Shown in pieces: positions 57,701 through 64,000 of a DNA stretch of 64,000 bases. Made by a program: the position numbers and the translations under genes. A model generated the notes under the pieces. That model was not told where the DNA came from and did not search any database. It saw nothing but the letters and a program-made list of their open reading frames with translations. Source of the DNA: Balaenoptera acutorostrata (lineage: Eukaryota > Chordata > Mammalia > Artiodactyla > Balaenopteridae); NCBI RefSeq assembly GCF_949987535.1, contig NC_080074.1:24883268-24947267 (forward strand), read 5' to 3'. How positions within the stretch are numbered: the stretch's first letter is position 1; every line of letters begins with the position of its first letter.

Positions 57701-60700
57701 GAGATCAACTTTGCAAACTTCACATTTAAAATAAACAATTAATATATAAATTCTGGTTTTATCCATATTATCCACATAATTTGTATCTACTTTTCTCTTT
57801 TTTCCAGTAAGTAGGGTCAGAAAAAGGAAGAATAGAAAGGTATCTTGAAGGAGAAAAAAATGTTGCTAGGGCCAGTCGTAAAATAAATCAACTTTACTAA
57901 TCAAAAACAATTTCAATGATAACATGATAAGCAACAGCTCATTTACTAAGAATCTGCAGTTGAATATCATTTAAAATGGCAATCACGGGCCAAAAACTAA
58001 ATAAATAAATCCCCAAACTCTCATGTGATAACTGGTCAGAAATATTTCAAAAATAAGTCAAAAGACTTTTTTGTACTTCTTAAATGGTATCTTTTCAACA
58101 TCATTCTAAAAAATAAATATGAAAATAAACAGACATACTGCACAATAGACTCTATTAGATTACAGCAGAAGGTAATGATGATGAATTACCTTCTCAGCAC
58201 CATCAACTTGCTCTAAGACTTAAGGTAAAAGACTTGACCACCAACTTGGTGCTTTGTGCTACAATGGAAATACATTCTAAAAGAAGTCAGGTATAAAATA
58301 TTCTTACACAGACAGTTAAATCAAGTATCTTGTCTTAGGAAACAAACAGTGTAAGATTACACCTGCTGTTACCTCCAACATATCCAAAGACAGATTTCAA
58401 AAGTATTCTTCAGTTTTTAACATGTGACACCAAGATTTAAGAATATTTTCTACCTAGTAAGTGCACAGCACTGTCAATAATTAGGACATATCCAGTGGCA
58501 GCTGCCTGCTTTCTAGTGATGAGATGCATTATACTTGCTAGTGATAAACACACACAGTGAGTTCAATGTCATTTATAGGCAGATACCTGCTTGAAGGAGT
58601 CTTTAGGTTCCTGTTTTCCCAGATACATTTTCTTAGATTCAGCTGTCAGATCATGATTTTCATTTTCTTCTTTCCCTGGAGACCCCATAAAGACATTAAG
58701 AGGACTAGAATGCAACACTGAAGTGCTTGAAGCTACTGGATTTTTTCTTGGAGGAAACACTGAGTTCAACTGTGGTAGAAAGTCAAGGCCTGAAAAAGAG
58801 GAGAAAAAAACTAGCACTTATATGGGATGTTCCCCAATCTTGGATATTTAAGAAAAGCACTTAACACAATAGACATGTGAATACAGTAGAAAGACATGGG
58901 ATTTCGATTCAGAAGACAGGTTCACTTATCAGCTCTACCCCTTATTTCATTTGAGTTTTTGGGTGAAAGTCATAAAACTCTCTGTGACTGTTAAGTGATC
59001 TGTAAATGTGAATGATGATATCCACCTCCCTGAGTGGTGAGGTTTAAAAGAGATATTGTATGTGAAGATACATTGAAAACTGCAAAATACAATGAATGTT
59101 TTAGTAAATAAAAGTTTTTGACATATGTTAATTTGGTGTATGTCTGTGGTGTATCTTGGTAGGTAGCCTCTATGATGGTTCCTCATGATCCCTGCCTCCT
59201 GCCAAGGATCCACGGCCTCGTGTAATCACCTCCCTTGGAATGTGGGTTGGACCTAGGAACTTGCTTCTAACAAAGAGTATATAGCAAAAGTGGCAGATCT
59301 CACTTCCAAGATTAAGTTACAAACACACTGTGGCTTCCATCTTGAGTGCCCTCTCACTTTCTCGCACCAGCTCTGAGAGAAGCCAGCTGCCGTGTTGTCA
59401 GCTGCCCTGTGGAGAGGCCCACATGGGCAGGAACTGATATCTTTGGCCAATAGCCACATGAATGAGTGTGGAAGCAGATCCTTGCCCAGTCAAGCCTTGA
59501 GATGACTGCAGCCCTGTTGACACCCTAATTAAAACATCATGAGACATCTGAAGCCAAAGGTACCCAACTAAGCCATGCTTGGATTCTACACCCACAATTA
59601 TGAGATGATAAGTGTTCTTTTAAGCTTCAAAATATTGGGATAATTTGTTTGTTACACAACAGTAGATAACACAAAATCACTTTTAACTTTGATAAAAATA
59701 CTTCTCAACAGTTCTTACCATCTCCTTTGCCTACGGACTCATCACTTCCTTTGTTAGCTACAGCATCTATAATAAAATTAGAAAATAAAATTTAAAAAAT
59801 AGTGAAAAAGAAGCCATAGCAATTTAGGCTTCCTATTCGTTCCCCAAAGAGTTCAGAGACTACTAGTTTTAAGAAGAAAAATCTGAGTGAAGGTAAAGCT
59901 AGTATTCACATAAACTTCCCTTTTCATTCTTTTAGCTTCATGCAGAGCAGCAAAGATAACTCTATGTATAGAGTCATTTAATGAGACAGCAAGGTATATT
60001 AGAAAAAGCACTGCAGTAGGCTCCAGAGACCTGTGATCCAGTTCTGCTTATACCACTGAATAGCTCTGTGACCTTGGACAAGACTTTAATATAATTATGC
60101 TTCAGTTTCTGTACCTATATAATGGGGACAATGCCCTGACCATCTCACAAGACTGTTTTGAGGATCAATTGAAACAATGTAAAAATATTTTGTAAGCAAC
60201 ACAATGTTATTAAAAATATAAGGTTTTATTAAAATTTTTTCAATGGTAGAATATGTTTAAGAATATTTCAATACTGTAATATTATTCATTTACCAAATAA
60301 CAACCAAAAATTGCTTAACTCCATTTTAACAGATTAATAGAAAAATGGGCAAAGGTCATTAAAAAATTCACCAGAAATTCAAATGGCCAATAAATTGATT
60401 ATCATACATGATTATCATATTAGTAGGACTATAATCCATCTCTCCATCCATTCATCTGTCTATCTGCGTGTGTGTATTATACCTAGTGATCGCACAACAC
60501 AGACACTTTTATTAGTTACTCATTTTTTCCTAACAAAAGCAGAGGTACTCTTATTTAAAAGCTGAAGAAATTGAAGCACAAACAGATTAAGATTTTTATC
60601 TAAGTAGTGTTGAATCTTTGAGATTAAAACACAAATCTCTTGACAATGAAAACCAGTACTATATTTAGTATCCATGGTTTTTTCTTATCAATAATATCAA

Positions 60701-61779
60701 ACTCTAATAAATGAAGGGCCTATGGCTCAAATTCTAATCATGTCTCTTTAAACAGCAAAAGCAATTAAAAAGGAATTTATATCCTTTATTACTTTCAAAA
60801 ACCATTAAAAAGTATTACATTTATAACTCACTTTCAAAAAGCCCCTTCAATTAAAAAATTACTCCAGCGGTTCTCATAAACAAAGCTCCGCAATTGGGTA
60901 CTAACCTCCAAAACCTTTCTCAACGCCAGCCCAAGCCACTTTTAAAGATTTTTATTTATTTTATTGATTGATTGATTGATTGCTATGTTGGGCCTTCGTT
61001 TCTGTGCTAGGGCTTTCTCTAGTTGAGGCAAGCGGGGGCCACTATTCATCGCGGTGCGCGGGCCTCTCACTGTCGTCAGCCCAAGCCACTTTTACCTCCT
61101 TTGCCCACATCTCTCCTCAACTAGGTAGTATGACCTCTCTTCATCCCGAAAGAAAGGAATCCTTCCTCTTTTATTAGATGGAAGATAGCAATCTGACCGG
61201 GCAATTTAAGGAGTCATTTTCAAGCTGGGGTAAGGCAGAAGACACTCAATAATTCTGTACCACTACATATATATTTATTCTTTCTGCTTATGAAATTAGT
61301 TGAAGAAAATTTTGAAACCAGACAATTTTAAACTAAAAAATTAAATTTTATAAGATCATGAGTGGATGTAATAATTTAAACACCCTGCTACTGATGACAT
61401 TTAGATTCACTCCTGTTTTTCAATACTATAAATAAACAGTAAACACACAAATCTCTGTGGGCGTCTCTGAATATCTTCTTAGGTAAATTAATAGAAATGT
61501 AATTAACGGGACAAAAAGAATGAATATTTAAGTCTGCCAAATCATCTTCTAGAAATTTTCCCATACTGTTGATAATATTGCTATTAGTAGTGAGACTATC
61601 CCAGTAAAGAAAATAGTATGAACATTAGTACCAAAAAAGCACAGCCAAACAATGTGCCTAGTTCCTACAGAGTGAGCAACAATGATATATAATGTTTCCG
61701 TTTAACAAACTGGCAAAGGTTTTTTTTTTGTTTTTTTGGCTTTTTTCTTTTTAATGGCAATGTCTACTAGCAATGGGGA

Positions 61780-61810
<31 letters not shown>

Positions 61811-62421
61811 GTGCTTTCATACGTAGTTAGTGTAAAAGATGAGGCAATCTAACCCCCAGCCATATTTCTCCATGTAAACATTTAATACCAGTTAAATACT
61901 AATAATCAAAGAAACAAATTTTTTTATGTTAGGAAGATATTTTTTGCCTATCAAAATATCCAAGATTTGGGGAAGATTTATTTAGAAGTAGATACAAGTA
62001 AAAGATTGCCTATGGAGGCAAAACTTCCTTTAAGAAACTTCTGTGGAAATTAAAATGCTAACTTGAGAGCTATTTGCTTGGTTCCCATGTGAAAATTACT
62101 AGCATATACTTTGGAATGATAACATTTGAAATATCTGGGCAAAGGGAAAGATACCACCCCAGGGATTGAGAAAATTAGCAACTGTCATGAATAGAGTGAG
62201 ACTGAAGCTATTATCCACATCTTTTAGCCAGAATAAAAATGTCATGACTACCAGAGCAAGAGGACATGATCCTCTGATCTGAACAGACTTACCATCTCTG
62301 ATAGGTGAGAACATGTCACCTAAACTACTTTTTCCAGTATCATCAAAGCTGGAGAAATCCTGGGTTTTCCCACTCTCTGTTTCCTTAGATAAAATATCTG
62401 TGTTTATGCTTCGAGGCAGAC
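50124..62421 (-). CDS. NEDD1: NEDD1, C-terminal half, seven exons
   Basis: NEDD1 (GCP-WD) is the WD40 adaptor that recruits gamma-tubulin ring complexes to centrosomes and spindles. The exons encode the part after the WD40 propeller: a Ser/Thr-rich linker and the C-terminal helical gamma-TuRC-binding tail. Joined length is 863 nt including stop, about 287 residues of the ~660-residue family protein, with every splice phase consistent and no stop. Regulatory phosphosites known from human appear conserved: Ser377 (PRSI, NEK9), Ser411 (FSPI) and Thr550 (SSTP, CDK1). Relative to my recollection of human, one codon is missing in the fourth exon here (KLISGAE versus KLVTSGAE). The upstream exons are beyond the right edge. 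Confidence 0.97.
50707..50773 (-). CDS. NEDD1: NEDD1 67-bp coding exon
   Basis: Acceptor 'cttccctag', donor gtatgt. Completes Arg then EACHRDIVNLQVEMIKQFHM and QL, ending in phase 0. Separated from the previous exon by a 5.7-kb intron that holds most of the intronic repeats. Confidence 0.96.
50893..51135 (-). repeat. MIR SINE in NEDD1 intron
   Basis: Plus strand reads the antisense MIR order: 'tttactatgtgctaggcac', 'actcatttaatcttcacaac', 'cctccattttaccaatgaag', 'taactgagtcatagag', 'gtcacacaactagtaaatgg'. Same strand as NEDD1. Confidence 0.9.
51357..51469 (+). mobile_element. CHR-1-like short SINE in NEDD1 intron
   Basis: 'gggaattccccggcagccc', 'agtggttaggactcagcac', 'gggttcaatccctggtcagg', 'aactaagatcctgcaagcc', short A-rich tail. 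Duplication aaaagccataaaagt (51342-51356) / aaaagacataaaagt (51470-51484), one mismatch in 15. Antisense to NEDD1. Confidence 0.93.
51674..51732. repeat. (TA)n microsatellite
   Basis: About 46 bp of uninterrupted TA followed by (GTAT)3 in a NEDD1 intron. Long pure (TA)n is cruciform-prone and likely length-polymorphic. Confidence 0.95.
51850..53215 (-). mobile_element. old L1 (L1M-type) in NEDD1 intron
   Basis: Minus-strand, degraded L1: 3' ORF2 at left ('ggaattattttccaaagtgg', 'cgagcatcttt'-like 'gctgagcatctttcctta'), reverse-transcriptase region at right ('ttgattggaattgcattc', 'ttagatttattcctaagtacc'). A CAA-rich run ends it near 53200. Same strand as NEDD1. Confidence 0.8.
53216..54754. 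other. NEDD1 intron, no exon seen
   Basis: Intronic sequence of relatively high complexity and moderate GC. It could hold an old L1/LTR-type fragment ('gacaacagaaataaaccc') but I cannot name one. No splice-flanked exon matching NEDD1. Confidence 0.4.
54755..55190 (+). mobile_element. L1 3'-end fragment in NEDD1 intron
   Basis: Sense L1 3' end: 'agagtattattcagccttaa', 'ataatgctaagtgaaataag', 'ccagacacagaagcacaaat', 'ggtgtcaggggctggggag', 'tatagttaacaataccg', A-rich tail near 55155-55185. Opposite strand to NEDD1. Confidence 0.87.
55191..56503. other. NEDD1 intron, no exon seen
   Basis: AT-rich intronic sequence up to the exon at 56504. I see no further exon or nameable repeat. Confidence 0.45.
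56504..56660 (-). CDS. NEDD1: NEDD1 coding exon
   Basis: 157 bp, acceptor 'aattttag', donor gtaatt. Completes Asn, then PKIASSVTAGVASSLSEKIA… to …MIQETLDDF plus two bases of Arg. Start of the conserved C-terminal helical domain. Confidence 0.96.
56853..56878. repeat. (ATCT)n microsatellite
   Basis: About six uninterrupted ATCT/TCTA units in a NEDD1 intron, about 190 bp upstream of the exon at 56660-56504 in transcript order. Confidence 0.9.
57564..57717 (-). CDS. NEDD1: NEDD1 coding exon
   Basis: 154 bp, donor gtaagt. The acceptor (…aaatgtgaag) has a poor polypyrimidine tract. Encodes FAKLISGAETGNLNTSPSSN… to …PPVNGSSTP plus one base. Contains the SSTP site equivalent to CDK1-phosphorylated Thr550. 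One codon shorter than the human exon as I recall it. Confidence 0.94.
58587..58789 (-). CDS. NEDD1: NEDD1 coding exon
   Basis: 203 bp, acceptor 'ctctttttcag', donor gtatct. Encodes (G)LDFLPQLNSVFPPRK… to …KDSFKQ, ending in phase 0. Differs from the human protein I recall at a few residues (Leu for Phe at the start, His for Arg in ENENHD). Confidence 0.96.
59135..59675 (+). mobile_element. MLT1-type LTR in NEDD1 intron
   Basis: Sense LTR: 'gcctctatgatggttcctc', 'aatgtgggttggacctagg', 'gtcaagccttgagatgactg', 'cagccctgttgacacccta', 'gataatttgtttgttacac', 'aacagtagataacacaa'. It ends about 45 bp before the 48-bp exon at 59719, so an old LTR abuts the splice region of NEDD1. Confidence 0.75.
59719..59766 (-). 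CDS. NEDD1: NEDD1 48-bp coding exon
   Basis: Small exon between acceptor 'ttattatag' and donor gtaaga. Completes Asp, then AVANKGSDESVGKGD, and ends with the first base of a Gly codon. It is a multiple of three with matching phases, so skipping it would keep the frame. Confidence 0.94.
60945..61076 (-). mobile_element. 5'-truncated CHR-2-type SINE
   Basis: Only the 3' ~130 bp of a deleted-form CHR SINE: (ATTG/TTTA) tail complement at left, then 'ggcttt'-type body to 'gggcctctcactgtcgt'. Flanked by a perfect 18-bp duplication cagcccaagccactttta at 60927-60944 and 61077-61094. The tRNA-derived head with A and B boxes never arrived, i.e. reverse transcription stopped early. Confidence 0.95.
61780..61807. 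repeat. (GT)n microsatellite
   Basis: About 14 uninterrupted GT units in a NEDD1 intron. Confidence 0.93.
62293..62421 (-). CDS. NEDD1: NEDD1 coding exon (first in window)
   Basis: 129 bp between acceptor '…ttttataag' and donor gtaagt (plus-strand 62292-62287). Starts in phase 1 (two bases complete a Gly codon) and ends with the first base of an Asp codon. Encodes GLPRSIN… to …GDMFSPIRD, including the Ser377- and Ser411-equivalent residues. Confidence 0.95.
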
Positions 62422-63586
62422 CTTATAAAAATTGGATATAAAAATAAACATTTTTATTATTTCTCATAATAAATTTATCATGAGAAGCTAGGTTCTAAAA
62501 ATGAATACCTTACCTATATCATTGGTAATACTACAACTGTGGGCATCAGGAAAAGAAAGCAGAATATAACAATAGCTCAGTTAAGCACCGTTTTCATGGA
62601 ATGAAGGGCTCCTCAAAAGTAAATAACTTATTTACTCAAATAACACCACTTTTTAAATCTACTTTGATAGAACTTTTCTAAATAACTTATGTACTTTTCT
62701 TACACAACTTATTTTTGTTAGTGACTGACTCACTGTTAGGATCATCTACCAATGATTAACAAAAAGTCTCTAAGGCATATAGTACAATGCCTACCATATA
62801 GCAGTATTCAAGCAACGTTAGTTCCTTTCCCCAGCTTGCAGTGAATGGATCTCTTTTTTCCCCTTTTTATTTTTTTCTTCACTAACAGTGGGAACCTAAC
62901 ACTGCTCTCAGCGTTACTGACCTTAAATGACTTCACTAACCTTGGGATAGTTTACTGAGAGGAAGGAAACCAGAATGCCAAACTCATAAAGAATAGTACA
63001 ATAGACAACAATAAAGAGGCATGCAGCAGTTTACTTTCTCTCTCAGTATGTATTGCATGACTTTAGGGCAAGGACGTTATAATAGGAACTCTGCAGGCTC
63101 AGTAACTTTTTGCTCATTTTTGGGTCAAGGACTGAGTTCTAGAGATTCAAGAACTTTGATGAAATCTTGGCATTTGAATTGGTAGCATATTACTGTCTTA
63201 CATTTTTAAAACTGTTTTATTTGCCATCTTGGTCCCAAATGAAAACTGAAAAGCCTGGGATAAAAACAAAGATTAGCTTTGTTCAAAATATTAAAAAATG
63301 TCCAAGCCTGGCTAATGAAATAAACCTAATAACCTCACAGAAAGTTATGACCAAACATCTGTACATCACTGTCACTGAAGGGTGTTTATACCAAGAGTGT
63401 AATCGGTTATAAAGAAGAAATTTCTCTTTTTCTAGGTCCTCAACATGTCTGAATGCATAACTCTAGCCTCTGGAACTTTATGAAATAGAAGCTTGGTATC
63501 ATTTGAAAATAGTGCTAAAGCCTTATTTTTCACTTCTTAAATGGCTGTTTCCTACTGAAAAGGAGCACTAGCAACAAGTCTGCAGA
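62422..63586. other. NEDD1: NEDD1 intron, upstream exon not in window
   Basis: I searched the minus strand for the preceding exon (expected to end in a codon for Ala plus the first base of Gly, before gt) and did not find it. No named repeat is evident. Confidence 0.5.
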
Positions 63587-63599
63587 CAGAGGTTCTTTT

Positions 63600-63960
63600 T
63601 TTTTTTTAATATATTTATTTTTATTTATTTATTTTTGGCTGCATTGGGTCTTCAATGCTGCACGCGGGCTTTCTCTAGTTGTGGCGAGCGGGGGCTACTC
63701 TTCGTTGCGGTGCGCGGGCTTCTCATTGCGGTGGCTTCTCTTCTTGCAGAGCACGGGCTCTAGGCGCGCGGGCTTCAGTAGCTGTGGCACACAAGCTCAG
63801 TAGTTGTGGCTTGTGGGCTCTAGAGCGCAGGCTCAGTAGCTGTGGCACACCAGCTTAGTTGCTTCGCGACATGTGGGATCTTCCCGGACCAGGGATGGAA
63901 CCCACTTCCCTTGCATTGGCAGGCGGATTCTTAACCACTGCACCACCAGGGAAGCCCCTG
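63600..63960 (-). mobile_element. CHR-2-type SINE, long form, in NEDD1 intron
   Basis: Full-length minus-strand copy with T-rich tail complement at left and 'ccaccagggaagcccctg' at right. Duplication cagaggttctttt at 63587-63599 and 63961-63973. Long middle retained ('gggctctagagcgcaggctc'). Lies within the NEDD1 transcription unit in the same orientation. Confidence 0.95.
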
Positions 63961-64000
63961 CAGAGGTTCTTTTCAATAACTAAATTAGGACACCTTCAGT

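Larger units (their letters stand above)
59767..62292. other. NEDD1 intron between first two visible exons
   Basis: 2.5-kb intron. 59985-60190 reads like a MIR ('ctgtgatccagttctgctta', 'tagctctgtgaccttggac', 'cttcagtttctgtacctat', 'aatggggacaatgccctgacc'), sense on plus, confidence moderate. It also holds the truncated SINE at 60945 and a GT repeat at 61780. No extra exon seen. Confidence 0.6.

Overview
This window is nuclear DNA from a mammal, almost certainly a whale or dolphin. It carries many copies of the tRNA-derived CHR-type SINE typical of Cetacea and hippos, in two diagnostic forms, on a background of MIR, L2, MLT1 (MaLR) and MER fossils shared by placental mammals. There are no operons, CRISPR arrays or prokaryotic genes. 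The species cannot be fixed from the sequence alone.

The only host protein-coding gene I can support is NEDD1, on the minus strand at the right end. Its last seven coding exons lie at 62421-62293, 59766-59719, 58789-58587, 57717-57564, 56660-56504, 50773-50707 and 50228-50124. Splice signals and phases all agree, and together the exons encode the C-terminal ~287 residues, including the gamma-tubulin-recruiting tail. The WD40 half lies beyond position 64000. The left 50 kb is the gene desert 3' of NEDD1. In human this desert leads towards the lncRNA RMST; that synteny is recalled, not seen here.

Layout: 1-1641, 5'-truncated L1 on the minus strand. 1.6-17 kb, mostly unique sequence with SINE, MIR and MER fossils. 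17.07-17.68 kb, an orphan CpG island with a strong CTCF-like motif. 18.7-27.4 kb, a nested pile: an old MLT1-type LTR was hit by a second LTR and by an unidentified retrocopy, and the retrocopy was in turn hit by a nearly intact 7.4-kb L1. 27-44 kb, SINEs, LTRs, L2, an old L1 and a 126-bp duplicated segment. 44.4-48.4 kb, L1-in-L1 with a SINE inside the target-site duplication. 50.1-62.4 kb, the 3' half of NEDD1, its introns filled with MIR, L1, LTR and SINE copies.

The most informative objects are (1) the young L1, with intact ORF1 and an ORF2 broken only by a 7-bp duplication, and a 5' UTR built of 365-bp tandem units; (2) the nested insertions, whose order can be read from their target-site duplications; (3) the CpG island with CTCF motifs; and (4) the templated-looking 126-bp duplication. 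I found no convincing new multi-gene system.
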